This document shows positions 53,820-63,630 of a DNA stretch of 64,000 bases, piece after piece. This DNA is from JAHRVQ01 sp029941905 (GTDB lineage: Bacteria > Pseudomonadota > Gammaproteobacteria > Pseudomonadales > Azotimanducaceae): assembly GCA_029941905.1 (NCBI GenBank), contig JAPYTQ010000003.1, forward strand, positions 62,001-126,000. The letters run 5' to 3'. Both the position numbers and the translations under genes were made by a program. The notes under the pieces were generated by a model that saw nothing but the letters and a program-made list of their open reading frames with translations, did not search any database and was not told the DNA's origin. How positions within the stretch are numbered: position 1 is the first letter of the stretch; each line of letters opens with the position of its first letter.

Positions 53820-55622
53820 CTAGGCAACTGCCTGTTTTGCTGCTTCCAATCGCTTCTGCAGTTCGTTAATTTCGTCGCGAAGCTCAGCAGGCAGGTGATC
53901 GCCGTACTGGTCGAAGTATTCGTTGATCCGCGGGATCTCACTTAGCCAGCCGTCAACATCAACTCTCAGCAATTCAGCCTTTTGACTATCTGTCAGACTC
54001 AAGCCATCGAAATTGATACCAGTCATGGTCGGCAGGTTGCCTATGGGCGTTTCAATGGCATCGGCTGTGCCGTTGCATCGATTAAAGACCCATTCAAGCA
54101 CACGAGAGTTTTCTCCAAAACCAGGCCACATGAATTTGCCGTCATCATCTTTGCGGAACCAGTTTACATAGTAGATCCTGGGAAGACTGGCTCCTGCCCG
54201 TTTACCCACGGAAAGCCAGTGGCCCCAGTAATCCGCCATGTTATACCCACAAAATGGCAGCATCGCCATCGGGTCGCGCCGCAACTCGCCAATCTTACCG
54301 GCTGCCGCGGCAGTTTTCTCGGAGGAGACGATGGAACCAAAGAAAGTACCCTGGACCCAGTCCATGGCTTCATTTACTAACGGGACTACCGTAGCTCGAC
54401 GACCACCAAACAAGATCGCACTGATAGGGACACCTTTTAAGTCTTCCCACTCACTTGCTATGGCAGGACACTGGTCGGCTGCGACGGTAAAACGCGCATT
54501 GGGATGTGCCGCGGGTCTGGTCGAGGCTGGTGTCCAGTCCTTGCCGGTCCAGTCTATCAGGTGATCAGGCGGTGGTGCGGTCATACCTTCCCACCAGACA
54601 TCACCGTCATCGGTCTCGGCCACATTGGTGAAGATACAGTTTTCAGTCAGGCTGAGCATTGCGTTGGCGTTGGATTCCATGCTCGTGCCCGGCGCTACAC
54701 CAAAGAATCCTGCTTCAGGATTGATGGCATAGAGTTGGCCGTCATCGGCAAATTTCATCCAGCATATATCATCACCGACGGTCTCAACCTTCCAGTTTTC
54801 AATGGTCGGGATCAACATGGCAAGGTTGGTTTTTCCGCACGCGCTGGGGAAAGCACCGGCGACGTACTTGGAGTCGCCGTCTGGATTGGTCAATTTTAAA
54901 ATCAGCATATGTTCTGCGAGCCAACCTTCGTCCCTGGCCATCGCGGATGCAATTCGCAGCGCAAAACATTTTTTGCCGAGCAGCGCATTACCACCATATC
55001 CGGAGCCGAAGGACCAGATTTCCCGGCTGTCGGGAAAATGTGCGATATATAGGTTCTCAGGATTACAAGGCCAGGCTACATCGGCTTGACTATCGATCAA
55101 TGGCTGGCCCACAGAATGGATGCAGGGGACAAACGCACCTTCTTCGCCCAGTTCCTGCAATACGCGTTCACCAACTCGCGTCATGATATGCATATTGGTT
55201 ACAACGTAGGGTGAATCAGAAATTTCAACGCCGATGTGAGCAATTGGCGAACCGACAGGGCCCATACTGAATGGAATAACATACATGGTTCGGCCGCGCA
55301 TACAGCCTTCAAACAAACCCTCCAGGGTGGAGCGCATCTCATCGGGATCGATCCAGTTGTTGTTCGGACCCGCGTCTTCGGCATTGTCCGCACAGATATA
55401 GGTTCGGCTTTCAACCCGGGCGACATCAGCCGGGTCCGACCTCACGAGGTAACTGTTGGGACGTTTTTCTTCGTGAAGTTTTTTTGCCGCGCCCGCACTG
55501 ACCATCAGATCCCACATGTGGTCATATTCTTCAGTGCTGCCATCGCAGATAACAACTTCATCTGGTTGGCAAAGTGTTTTCATTTGCTCAAGCCAATTCT
55601 GCAAGTGCTTGTTTTTCAACAT
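53820..55622 (-). CDS. pckG: Phosphoenolpyruvate carboxykinase (GTP)
   Basis: A 600-residue GTP-dependent PEP carboxykinase, which turns oxaloacetate into PEP for gluconeogenesis. Motifs include GSGYGGNALLGKKCFALRIAS, the P-loop FPSACGKTNLAML, GDDICWMKFADDG and the late PRIYYVNWFRKDDDG. Full length. The GTP form is unusual compared with the ATP form of E. coli but widespread in marine gammaproteobacteria. It is alone on this strand, with about 250 bp to the next gene, long enough for its own regulated promoter. It fits growth on fatty acids, acetate and amino acids. Confidence 0.96.
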   Translation of the reverse strand: MLKNKHLQNWLEQMKTLCQPDEVVICDGSTEEYDHMWDLMVSAGAAKKLHEEKRPNSYLVRSDPADVARVESRTYICADNAEDAGPNNNWIDPDEMRSTLEGLFEGCMRGRTMYVIPFSMGPVGSPIAHIGVEISDSPYVVTNMHIMTRVGERVLQELGEEGAFVPCIHSVGQPLIDSQADVAWPCNPENLYIAHFPDSREIWSFGSGYGGNALLGKKCFALRIASAMARDEGWLAEHMLILKLTNPDGDSKYVAGAFPSACGKTNLAMLIPTIENWKVETVGDDICWMKFADDGQLYAINPEAGFFGVAPGTSMESNANAMLSLTENCIFTNVAETDDGDVWWEGMTAPPPDHLIDWTGKDWTPASTRPAAHPNARFTVAADQCPAIASEWEDLKGVPISAILFGGRRATVVPLVNEAMDWVQGTFFGSIVSSEKTAAAAGKIGELRRDPMAMLPFCGYNMADYWGHWLSVGKRAGASLPRIYYVNWFRKDDDGKFMWPGFGENSRVLEWVFNRCNGTADAIETPIGNLPTMTGINFDGLSLTDSQKAELLRVDVDGWLSEIPRINEYFDQYGDHLPAELRDEINELQKRLEAAKQAVA

Positions 55623-55870
55623 TTATATTGACCTTCCTGTGTCGATCGTTGTTAGTTTTGCTAGGAAACCCAAGTGAAACTTGGCAGTTCGGAAATGCGT
55701 AGGATAACTGAATTAAAATCGTAAATCGATATGGTCAACATTAGAACGCGCCAACGACCCTGTCTGAAAATGGTATCCTGATATGCCGAAGGGGAATAAC
55801 GATCGAATTCCGTAAAATGGCGCAATCATTGTACAACAGCATATTATCAACTTTACAAGACGAGGTTAAA

Positions 55871-56113
55871 ATGGACTGTGGTTTACAAAATGTGTTGTTG
55901 ACCCTGGTATTTATCGCGGTTGGTTTCGTTATGTACCAGGTAGTGAAGGCTACCCGGCGCAAACGACATAATTCAAGGTTGTGGGGTGGGATATTTGAAT
56001 CGCTTTCTCATCACGTACAACCGATTGGTGTTCTTAAAGAAGCGAAGCAATACACCAATCGGGTAAAGAAGCTACCGGATGGAGATGATAAAAGTGCTGA
56101 TACAACAAACTAG
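55871..56113 (+). CDS. Hypothetical small membrane protein
   Basis: An 80-residue protein with one membrane segment (about residues 8-26, LLTLVFIAVGFVMYQVV) followed by a basic stretch and a soluble tail (ESLSHHVQPIGVLKEAKQYT). The ATG at 55871 is preferred as GAGGT lies just upstream; the frame is open back to 55817 without a ribosome site. No family recognised. It precedes the YgiQ gene by 50 bp on the same strand. Confidence 0.5.
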   Translation: MDCGLQNVLLTLVFIAVGFVMYQVVKATRRKRHNSRLWGGIFESLSHHVQPIGVLKEAKQYTNRVKKLPDGDDKSADTTN

Positions 56114-56163
56114 AGCTTGATGTATTATGGCTATCCCTCGCATCTTCATAAACCTGAAGAAAA

Positions 56164-58212
56164 ATGAAGCAACTTTTTGACTATCGGCCTTACTGGGCGG
56201 AATGCTTTGGTGTAGCCCCGTTTCTCCCGACCTCGAGAGAGGAGATGGATCAGTTGGGATGGGATAGTTGCGACGTGATTATTGTGACTGGCGACGCTTA
56301 TGTCGATCATGTGAGTTTTGGAATGGCTGTGATCGGCCGGGTATTGGAAGCACAGGGTTTCCGGGTCGGGATTATTGCCCAGCCGGACTGGACATCAAAA
56401 ACCCCCTTTCAAAAACTGGGGAAACCCAATCTGTATTTCGGCGTTGCGGCCGGGAATATGGATTCGATGATCAATCGTTACACGGCAGACAAGAAGATTC
56501 GCCAGGATGATGCCTATACACCGGGTAATGAAGGGGGTAAACGGCCTGATCGCGCGGTGATTGTATATTCCCAGCGGTGCCGGGAAGCCTACCCTGGTGT
56601 GCCGGTCGTTATCGGCAGCATCGAGGCGAGCCTGCGGCGAATTGCACATTTTGATTATTGGAGTGAAAAGGTACGGCGTTCAATTCTGCTGGATGCCAAG
56701 GCCGATATTCTGTTGTATGGCAATGCCGAACGCGCCATTGTAGAGTTGTCTCATCGAATCGCCAATGGTGAAACCATCGCTCAGATGAAGGATATCAGGG
56801 GTACTGCTTTCGCTGTCAAAGAATTGCCTGAAGACTACCAGTGCATTGATGCCACACGGCTGGTTGACGATGCAGCAGACACGAAAGAGCCGGATACGAA
56901 AGTCATCCAGATACTGGATCCCCATGCAAAATCCAGCGCGCTAAAAAAAGTGTTTATTCAGTTGCCGAGCTATGAACAGGTGAAACAGGACAAGGTGCTT
57001 TACGGTCATACCTCCAGAATTCTTCATCGCGAAACCAATCCACATAATGCGAGACCTCTGGTCCAAGCCCATGGTGATCGTTACGTTTGGCTGAATCCAC
57101 CACCCATACCCCTGTCCACGGAAGAAATGGACTGGGTATTTGGATTGCCCTATCAGCGGGTGCCGCATCCTAATTGTGGCGACAGGAAGATTCCGGCTTA
57201 TGAAATGATTCGATTTTCAGTCAATATTATGCGTGGTTGCTTTGGTGGTTGCAGTTTCTGTTCTATAACGGAACATGAGGGGAGAATTATCCAGAGCCGA
57301 TCTGAAGAATCGATTCTAAGTGAGATCGAGAATATAAGAGAGAAAACCCCTGGATTTACCGGTGTGATCTCTGACCTTGGTGGCCCGACAGCGAATATGT
57401 GGCGCCTGGGATGCAAGAGTCGAAAAATTGAAGCGAACTGTCGGCGCCTGTCCTGCGTCTACCCGAATATTTGCAAGAACCTGGATACGGACCAGACTCC
57501 ACTGATCTCGCTGTACCGCAAAGCGCGGGATCTTGACGGGGTGAAGAAAGTGCTGATTGCTTCGGGGTTACGCTATGACCTGGCCGTACAGACACCGGAG
57601 TATGTGAAAGAACTGGTCACTCATCATGTGGGCGGATACTTGAAGATCGCACCTGAACATACCGAAGATGCGCCCTTATCGAAGATGATGAAGCCCGGTA
57701 TGGGTACGTACGACGAATTCAAAAAACTGTTTGATAAGTTTTCAAAAGAGGCAGGCAAGGAGCAGTACCTCATACCCTATTTTATTGCAGGTCACCCTGG
57801 GACCACCGACAATGATATGGTGAACCTTGCCCTGTGGTTAAAACGCAATCGATTTCGTGCCGACCAGGTACAGAATTTTTATCCTTCCCCCATGGCGGCA
57901 GCCACAGCAATGTATTACTCCGGTAAGAATCCCCTGAAGCGAATTGATCGCCACAGTGAAATTGTTAACGTACCCAAAGGTGCGAGGCAAAGAAGGTTAC
58001 ACAAGGCGTTTTTACGCTACCACGACCCTGACAATTGGCCCATGCTCAGGCAGGCTTTAAAGAAAATGGGGCGCAAGGACCTGATTGGCAATGGTAGTAA
58101 ACACCTTGTACCCCTGACCCAATTTTCAAGACCGGTGCGTGGTCGCAAAAAACAGCAGGTATTCAAGACCCAGCATACGGGTTTGCCGAAAACTCCCCGT
58201 CAGGCCCCGTAG
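56164..58212 (+). CDS. ygiQ: YgiQ-family radical SAM protein
   Basis: A 682-residue protein matching the UPF0313/YgiQ family. The iron-sulfur motif is CFGGCSFC after FSVNIMRG, and SCVYPNICKNLDTDQTPL and RYDLAVQTPEYVKEL are also family stretches. The N-terminal Rossmann-like domain (from IIVTGDAYVDHVSFG) is present. It is presumably a SAM-dependent enzyme of unknown product. Its last 13 bp overlap the convergent CoA-transferase gene at 58200. Confidence 0.93.
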   Translation: MKQLFDYRPYWAECFGVAPFLPTSREEMDQLGWDSCDVIIVTGDAYVDHVSFGMAVIGRVLEAQGFRVGIIAQPDWTSKTPFQKLGKPNLYFGVAAGNMDSMINRYTADKKIRQDDAYTPGNEGGKRPDRAVIVYSQRCREAYPGVPVVIGSIEASLRRIAHFDYWSEKVRRSILLDAKADILLYGNAERAIVELSHRIANGETIAQMKDIRGTAFAVKELPEDYQCIDATRLVDDAADTKEPDTKVIQILDPHAKSSALKKVFIQLPSYEQVKQDKVLYGHTSRILHRETNPHNARPLVQAHGDRYVWLNPPPIPLSTEEMDWVFGLPYQRVPHPNCGDRKIPAYEMIRFSVNIMRGCFGGCSFCSITEHEGRIIQSRSEESILSEIENIREKTPGFTGVISDLGGPTANMWRLGCKSRKIEANCRRLSCVYPNICKNLDTDQTPLISLYRKARDLDGVKKVLIASGLRYDLAVQTPEYVKELVTHHVGGYLKIAPEHTEDAPLSKMMKPGMGTYDEFKKLFDKFSKEAGKEQYLIPYFIAGHPGTTDNDMVNLALWLKRNRFRADQVQNFYPSPMAAATAMYYSGKNPLKRIDRHSEIVNVPKGARQRRLHKAFLRYHDPDNWPMLRQALKKMGRKDLIGNGSKHLVPLTQFSRPVRGRKKQQVFKTQHTGLPKTPRQAP

Positions 58213-59543
58213 AGTTCTTTTGCGCTTGCCCTGAGTTCATCCTGATAATCAGGGTGAGCAATATCACAAAGGCTATTGGCACGTTCGATAACAGTTTTGC
58301 CTTTTAATTCCGCTATACCGAATTCGGTAACCACATAGTCGATGTAGGTTCTTGGAACCGTGACCGGTGTGCCTGGTGCCAGTGTCGGCACGATGCGCGA
58401 GACCCGTTTACCTGTGGAACTGGGGACAGAGCTGGACGGCACCACACTGACAGATTTTCCACCAGGAGAATAGGCACCGGCTAACATAAAAACGGTTTGT
58501 CCGCCGACCCCGGTGTACATACGATGATCATAAGCTTCTGCTGAAACCTGACCTGTCAGGTCCACAACCATGGCGTTATTCACCGCGACGAAGTTCTCCT
58601 GCGTTATCAATCGTCGCAGATCGTCGGTATAACCAAAGTCGTATAACTCGAAAACAGGATTGTTGTCGATCTCATCCAGCTCTTCTTTGTTCAATGCGAC
58701 TATAGCGCTGCCAACAACCTTGTTGGGGTGAAGTGTTTTTCTGCTGCCGTTGACGACGCCTTTTTTCACCAGTTCACCAACGCCGCCGGTAATCAGCTCG
58801 GTCTGCACTCCAAGATCATTGCGAAAATCCAGAAACTGGGCCAGTGAGGCCGAGACAGTACCGACGCCCATTTGCAAAGTGTCACCGTCATTCACAAGCT
58901 CGACGGCAACGGTCGTACAGATTGCTTCAACCTGTGCGATCTCCTCTTCGCTGAGCTCAGCAACAGGAACGGCTTCTGCACTCTGTTTTTCGACTTCGAC
59001 GAAATAATCAATCTGGTCAACATGCACGTAATTCTCGCCGAAGGTATGGATAAAATCCTCTCTTACCTCGGCTATTACCATGGATGCGCCACGGACTAAA
59101 GTGGGAGACATCCACACCCCGGTTCCGAAACTACAGTAACCATGTCTATCCGGTGGTGATACTGGCACCAGAAAAACATCCGGACGACTGCTCAGACCCG
59201 CGGGTAACTCGTGACTTTTCCATAGTCCAATTGGCAGATAATCCATATCACCCGCGTGGCAGGCAGCTCGGTTCGGGGGTGTGGCATAGTTGTCACGGAG
59301 ACGAAAGATTCCCTGGAACTCGTTCGCCGACCAGGGTACAACCGATGCGAGATGTTCTACCTGAACACCTTCCAGCCCACGTTCGCGTCCTGAAGCCATC
59401 AACGCATTGCAAAGGGTGATGGGGCTGGTTGTATAAGGGGCGATATTGACGATATGGCCTGACTGAACGTTCAGTACTGCCCGCTCAGCCGTGACCAGTT
59501 TAGGACCACATAAATCACGCCAGTTCATGATTTTCTCCTGCAA
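58200..59543 (-). CDS. Acetyl-CoA hydrolase/4-hydroxybutyrate CoA-transferase family protein
   Basis: A 447-residue class I CoA-transferase of the AcH family. It reads LQMGVGTVSASLAQFL (Gly-rich loop), NPVFELYDFGYTDD, where the catalytic Glu lies in the FELY motif, and GVGGQTVFMLAGAYSPGGKS. It moves CoA between acetate and another acid or hydrolyses acetyl-CoA. It ends 13 bp inside the convergent ygiQ gene and diverges from the CaiB pair, so three CoA-transferase genes lie together. Confidence 0.87.
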   Translation of the reverse strand: MQEKIMNWRDLCGPKLVTAERAVLNVQSGHIVNIAPYTTSPITLCNALMASGRERGLEGVQVEHLASVVPWSANEFQGIFRLRDNYATPPNRAACHAGDMDYLPIGLWKSHELPAGLSSRPDVFLVPVSPPDRHGYCSFGTGVWMSPTLVRGASMVIAEVREDFIHTFGENYVHVDQIDYFVEVEKQSAEAVPVAELSEEEIAQVEAICTTVAVELVNDGDTLQMGVGTVSASLAQFLDFRNDLGVQTELITGGVGELVKKGVVNGSRKTLHPNKVVGSAIVALNKEELDEIDNNPVFELYDFGYTDDLRRLITQENFVAVNNAMVVDLTGQVSAEAYDHRMYTGVGGQTVFMLAGAYSPGGKSVSVVPSSSVPSSTGKRVSRIVPTLAPGTPVTVPRTYIDYVVTEFGIAELKGKTVIERANSLCDIAHPDYQDELRASAKELYGA

Positions 59544-59684
59544 GTTTTATTGGCTGCTTTCCGAACCGTAGCATCATGTGGAAAGAAAGCGTGTAGAGAT
59601 GATATTCTCGTTTTTGTTATTTGTAACAGCAAGAACCCTGTGGCTTATCATAGCACCGGGCACCCAGCAGATGAATTCGGGGGA

Positions 59685-60884
59685 ATGATGGTAGATAAAA
59701 AAGGCGCACTGGCCGGTGTTCGGATTTTGGATCTAACGGATGAACGCGGTATATACGGTGCAAAACTGGTGGCAGACCTTGGCGCTGAGGTTATTCGTCT
59801 TGAGCCACCGGATGGTGACCCGCTAAGGAAAAGAGGCCCCCATATTGATGCTGTAACGGAGCAGGAATCATCACTCTGGTATCTGTTCTTCGCATCCAAC
59901 CGCAGGTTCTTTGCCGTGGATCCTGAATCTGAAGATGGCAGGGAGCAGATTCAAAAGCTGGTAGCCAGAGCTGATATCGTACTGAGTTGCCCGGGAACAT
60001 TTGCCCTGGATGCCGCCCAGCTTGCCCTGGCGCGACAGCAACGCCCGGAACTCATCGTTATCGATACCTCATCATTTGGCACAAAAGGACCCTGGAAAGA
60101 TTTTCTCGCTCCAGATTTGATTGCTGGTGCACTCGGCGGATTCTGTGCAACGACGGGGGATGTGGACACCTCACCCCTGAAGGGATTTGGTGAACTGAAT
60201 TTCATGGTGTCCGGTGTCTATGTTGCTATTGCGGCACTTGCGTCCCTGTATCATATGAGAGAAAAGGGGTCGGGCCAGCAGGTTGATGTGTCGGTGCATG
60301 AATGCATCGCCTCCTGCCTGGAGCATGTTTTTATGTGTTACTGGTACGATGATCTTTTAGCAACGACGATTCCTGCGTTACCCCGTCGTGCAAGCTTGCA
60401 CTGGTCCAATGCTTACGTCGTCATGCAGGCGATCAAGGGTTCGATTATGATCACACCCGCACCGGACTTCGATCGGCAACTCGCCTGGCTGGTTGAAGTG
60501 GATGCCTTTGAAGATTTGTTAGATGAGAAATACGCTGACCCGGTAAACTATGCGGCAACGGTCAAAAGAATGATGGAAGTTCTTCGTGCCTGGGTTGCCA
60601 CACGTGATGCTAAGGAACTCTTTTTTGAGGCGCAATCACGTCATGCACCTTATGGCTGGGTGTTACCGATTGAGGAAGTTGCAGAAAATCCTCAACTCCA
60701 GGCAAGGCAATGGTGGGAAACGTACTCTACAGCCGGTAAGGAGATATCGGGACCCGGAGCGCCTTATCAATTCAGTGATACCCCCTGGAAAATGAAACCG
60801 GCAGAAAATCCTGAAACGCAAATGCAGGCTATTCTTGCAGACATCGGCTGGGATGCAGAAGCTGACAAGGAGACGCAGATATGA
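59685..60884 (+). CDS. CaiB/BaiF CoA-transferase family protein (first of pair, Glu at catalytic Asp)
   Basis: A 399-residue family III CoA-transferase. VRILDLTDERGIYGAKLVADLGAEVIRLEPP is the N-terminal Rossmann region. In formyl-CoA transferase the catalytic Asp lies in a GDSN motif; at this place the protein has GELN, so the Asp seems to be Glu. The start ATG at 59685 follows CGGGGGA; the frame is open upstream to 59550 without a better start. Its stop overlaps the second CaiB gene by 4 bp, so the two are coupled and may be a heteromer. Confidence 0.85.
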   Translation: MMVDKKGALAGVRILDLTDERGIYGAKLVADLGAEVIRLEPPDGDPLRKRGPHIDAVTEQESSLWYLFFASNRRFFAVDPESEDGREQIQKLVARADIVLSCPGTFALDAAQLALARQQRPELIVIDTSSFGTKGPWKDFLAPDLIAGALGGFCATTGDVDTSPLKGFGELNFMVSGVYVAIAALASLYHMREKGSGQQVDVSVHECIASCLEHVFMCYWYDDLLATTIPALPRRASLHWSNAYVVMQAIKGSIMITPAPDFDRQLAWLVEVDAFEDLLDEKYADPVNYAATVKRMMEVLRAWVATRDAKELFFEAQSRHAPYGWVLPIEEVAENPQLQARQWWETYSTAGKEISGPGAPYQFSDTPWKMKPAENPETQMQAILADIGWDAEADKETQI

Positions 60885-62092
60885 GCCGTCCACTTGAGGG
60901 GCTTCGTGTACTGGATTTTACCCATGTACTTGCTGGGCCATTTGCTACCCGGGTGCTTGGCGATATGGGTGCAGATGTGGTCAAAATAAATTCTGCGGAC
61001 CGTGCGGTAGGTGCCAATGATCCTGCTCACCCCTATTATGTTATGTGGAATCGCAATAAAAGGGCACTGGCGCTTGATTTGTCGAAGGAAGAGAGTCGTG
61101 AAATCTGCCGGGAATTGTGTCTGCAGGCAGATGTGGTAATTGATAACTTTTCTGTGGGCGTGCTTGATCGCTGGGGTGTCGGCTTTGATGCAATCAGCGA
61201 GATAAATACCAAGGTCATCTATGTTCAGATGTCCGGTATGGGTGACGGTGGCCCCTGGTCCGAGTTCGTTACCTACGCACCGACCATTCATGCACTATCC
61301 GGGTTAACTCATCTAACGGGTGTACCCGGCCGGGAAGATATTGGTATTGGGTTTTCCTACAATGACCATCAGGCTGGTTTGCACGGTGCCGTGGCAATAC
61401 TTGCTGCAGTCGAGGCAAGGAGAACTACCGGCAAAGGTCAGCGCGTCGATTTATCTCAGTTTGAGGTTGGTGCAAATTTTGCGGGACCTACCTTGCTTGA
61501 TTACTTTGCAAATGGAATCCCCGCCCGGCCAATGGCCAATCATCTGCCTTACGATGTGGCTGTACCTCACGGCTGTTATCCTTGTGCTGGTGCTACATCA
61601 CCTGCAGTTGAGGACGAACGCTGGGTCGCGATTGCCTGTATGATTGAAACGCAATGGGACGCTCTGAAGGGGGTCATGGGCAATCCAGACTGGGCAAATG
61701 CAACAGAATTTAGCAGTGCCAAGTCCAGGGTCAAATCCGTTGAGAAACTGGATCAACAGCTCGCGCAATGGACCCAGTCACTGACAGCTGAAGACATAAT
61801 GAATCGCTGCCAGAAAGCCGGTGTCCCTGCTGGGGTTGTTCAAAACGCTATCGATCTTGCGGAACACGATCCACAGCTTAAAGACAGTGGTTTCCTGCAG
61901 CAAATGGATCCTTTGCCGGGGTTTGGAATGACCTACGCCGACCGATTGCCTATTCATTTCCAAAAGACGCCCTGTGAGGTCTATGAGAGAGTAAGGCAGG
62001 TTGGGGAGGACAACCGTGAAGTACTGAAAGATTGGCTTGGCATGCAGGATGCTGAGATTGACAAAGCCGAAGCGGGTGGGCTCTTGTCCTAG
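60881..62092 (+). CDS. CaiB/BaiF CoA-transferase family protein (second of pair)
   Basis: A 403-residue family III CoA-transferase starting SRPLEGLRVLDFTHVLAGPF, with GDMGADVVKIN and TGKGQRVDLSQFEVGANF. The likely catalytic Asp is in SYNDHQAGLHGA, at the place where the first protein of the pair has Glu. It shares the ATGA overlap with the first. The pair could form a two-subunit enzyme in which this one carries the acyl-Asp. Substrate pair unknown, probably succinyl-CoA or acetyl-CoA with a carboxylic acid. Confidence 0.88.
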   Translation: MSRPLEGLRVLDFTHVLAGPFATRVLGDMGADVVKINSADRAVGANDPAHPYYVMWNRNKRALALDLSKEESREICRELCLQADVVIDNFSVGVLDRWGVGFDAISEINTKVIYVQMSGMGDGGPWSEFVTYAPTIHALSGLTHLTGVPGREDIGIGFSYNDHQAGLHGAVAILAAVEARRTTGKGQRVDLSQFEVGANFAGPTLLDYFANGIPARPMANHLPYDVAVPHGCYPCAGATSPAVEDERWVAIACMIETQWDALKGVMGNPDWANATEFSSAKSRVKSVEKLDQQLAQWTQSLTAEDIMNRCQKAGVPAGVVQNAIDLAEHDPQLKDSGFLQQMDPLPGFGMTYADRLPIHFQKTPCEVYERVRQVGEDNREVLKDWLGMQDAEIDKAEAGGLLS

Positions 62093-62111
62093 CTTTAGAG
62101 TCTTCGCACAC

Positions 62112-62339
62112 TTAAACCGCAAAGATCATGTACAAGGAGATACCAACCGCAATAATAGGTATTGCGTCAACCAACGCGAGGGCGATGAACAATTGTGTCA
62201 TTAGCATTGGCTGCAATTCAGGCTGGCGTGCAACGCCTTCAAGGTACTTGCCGCCCAGGATGCCGATGCCAACGCCACTACCGATTGCACCAAGGCCCAT
62301 CAGAATGCCGCCTGCGATAAAGATCAAAGAATGTTCCAT
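62112..62339 (-). CDS. atpE: Solitary ATP synthase F0 subunit c
   Basis: A 75-residue two-helix hairpin that reads MEHSLIFIAGGILMGLGAI, then ARQPELQPML in the loop and LVDAIPIIAVG, where Asp carries the proton, as Asp61 in E. coli. There is no Na+-type Gln/Ser signature. The ATG at 62339 follows GGAG (62347-62350) by 7 nt. All other atp genes are absent: the neighbours are a CoA-transferase and a Rieske oxygenase. It is either a second copy, or this genome has atpE split away from its operon. Confidence 0.9.
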   Translation of the reverse strand: MEHSLIFIAGGILMGLGAIGSGVGIGILGGKYLEGVARQPELQPMLMTQLFIALALVDAIPIIAVGISLYMIFAV

Positions 62340-62562
62340 CACTTAACTCCCAAGGTGCTCGAACTTAGAAAAGTCACTTCTATATAGGAAATGTATAGCC
62401 GGGAGCGGAATTTTCAAGAGACGTTATTTACACTTAACAACCCGAACAAGAACATCGTTCCCGGAATCAGTTATGCTGGCTATCTAATATTCCGTTGAGG
62501 TCAACCAGAATACAAACAGGGTTCGAACTGCGCTACTCATTTTCTGCCATAGAAGGGGTTAT

Positions 62563-63594
62563 ATGAAAGCCAAAGAGTTAATCAAAAATAAACAACCTAA
62601 GCGAGTCCGTCCACGGAGCAAGCTGATACCCAAAGAGGGGCAAGATGGTTTGTTTACGGAATCCTGGTTTCCGGTTTGCATGTCGAGTGAAGTACCGGTC
62701 GGTCGGGTTATCGGGCGATCATTTCTCGATGGCCGTATTGTGATTTTTCGCGGCGAAGAAGGCACGGCGCAGGTGTTTTCCGCGTTTTGCCCTCATATGG
62801 GTGCCGATCTTGCGGCTGGAAAGGTAGTGGGTAACCAGCTCCAGTGCGGCTTCCATCATTGGGAATTCAATGCAGACGGCTGGTGCGACAAAACCGGTTT
62901 AGGTGATCCGCCGCCAAAGACGGCGTGTCTCTATAAATTTCATACAGTGGAGCGATTTGGTCTGGTTTGGGCGTTCAATGGCGATGAACCCTGGTGGGAG
63001 ATTCCGGATTATCCAAAGGCAGACGAGGAACTTGAGTTTCTGGTCAGCTACGATGTTCCTGCACTTCCCGTTGATCCCTGGGTAGTTTGCGCCAATACAC
63101 CGGACTGGCAGCACCTCAAGGCTGTGCATCGACTCGACTTTGATCACGAATGGCTGTTTGAAAAAATCGCCTGGACCGATCATTCCATGGAATATGATCT
63201 GGATGCGAAGTTTGATCAAGGTGACGGGCCATCGTTGAACGCCCGGGTTGGTATATACGGCACCAGTTTTTTTCGCTTGCATGGTGAGTTTATGGGCCAG
63301 TGGATCTGTGCGTTAACCGCATTCCATCTCGTCGCGCCAGGTCGAACTCAGGTTTACTATTCTCTGGGAACTCCGAAGAGTGACGGCAGCGCCGAAGATG
63401 ACGCTCGCGTGGCCATGACCCACGACCTGCTTTTTCGCCTCGGAAAAAGCATCATTACAGACGATCGGCCGATACTGCATTCGCTCAACTACACACCAGG
63501 CGTTATGACGAAGTCAGATCGGGCGTTAGCGAAGTATCTGGGCATGGTTAGAAATTTTCCGCGCTCTCACGACTCATCGGATTTTATTAAGTAA
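62563..63594 (+). CDS. Rieske non-heme iron oxygenase, KshA-like
   Basis: A 343-residue oxygenase. The 2Fe-2S cluster is held by CPH (Cys76, His78) and CGFHHW (Cys95, His98). The mononuclear iron site is in TPDWQHLKAVHRLDFDHE, the D-x2-H-x3-H type. The length and layout resemble 3-ketosteroid-9alpha-hydroxylase (KshA) and other class IA oxygenases that hydroxylate steroid or terpene-like rings, with an unlinked reductase that is not found here. AAGGGG precedes the ATG. RidA is 36 bp downstream on the same strand. Confidence 0.87.
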   Translation: MKAKELIKNKQPKRVRPRSKLIPKEGQDGLFTESWFPVCMSSEVPVGRVIGRSFLDGRIVIFRGEEGTAQVFSAFCPHMGADLAAGKVVGNQLQCGFHHWEFNADGWCDKTGLGDPPPKTACLYKFHTVERFGLVWAFNGDEPWWEIPDYPKADEELEFLVSYDVPALPVDPWVVCANTPDWQHLKAVHRLDFDHEWLFEKIAWTDHSMEYDLDAKFDQGDGPSLNARVGIYGTSFFRLHGEFMGQWICALTAFHLVAPGRTQVYYSLGTPKSDGSAEDDARVAMTHDLLFRLGKSIITDDRPILHSLNYTPGVMTKSDRALAKYLGMVRNFPRSHDSSDFIK

Positions 63595-63630
63595 TTCAAT
63601 CCCAAAGAAAATTAAGTTCAGGAGTACAAA

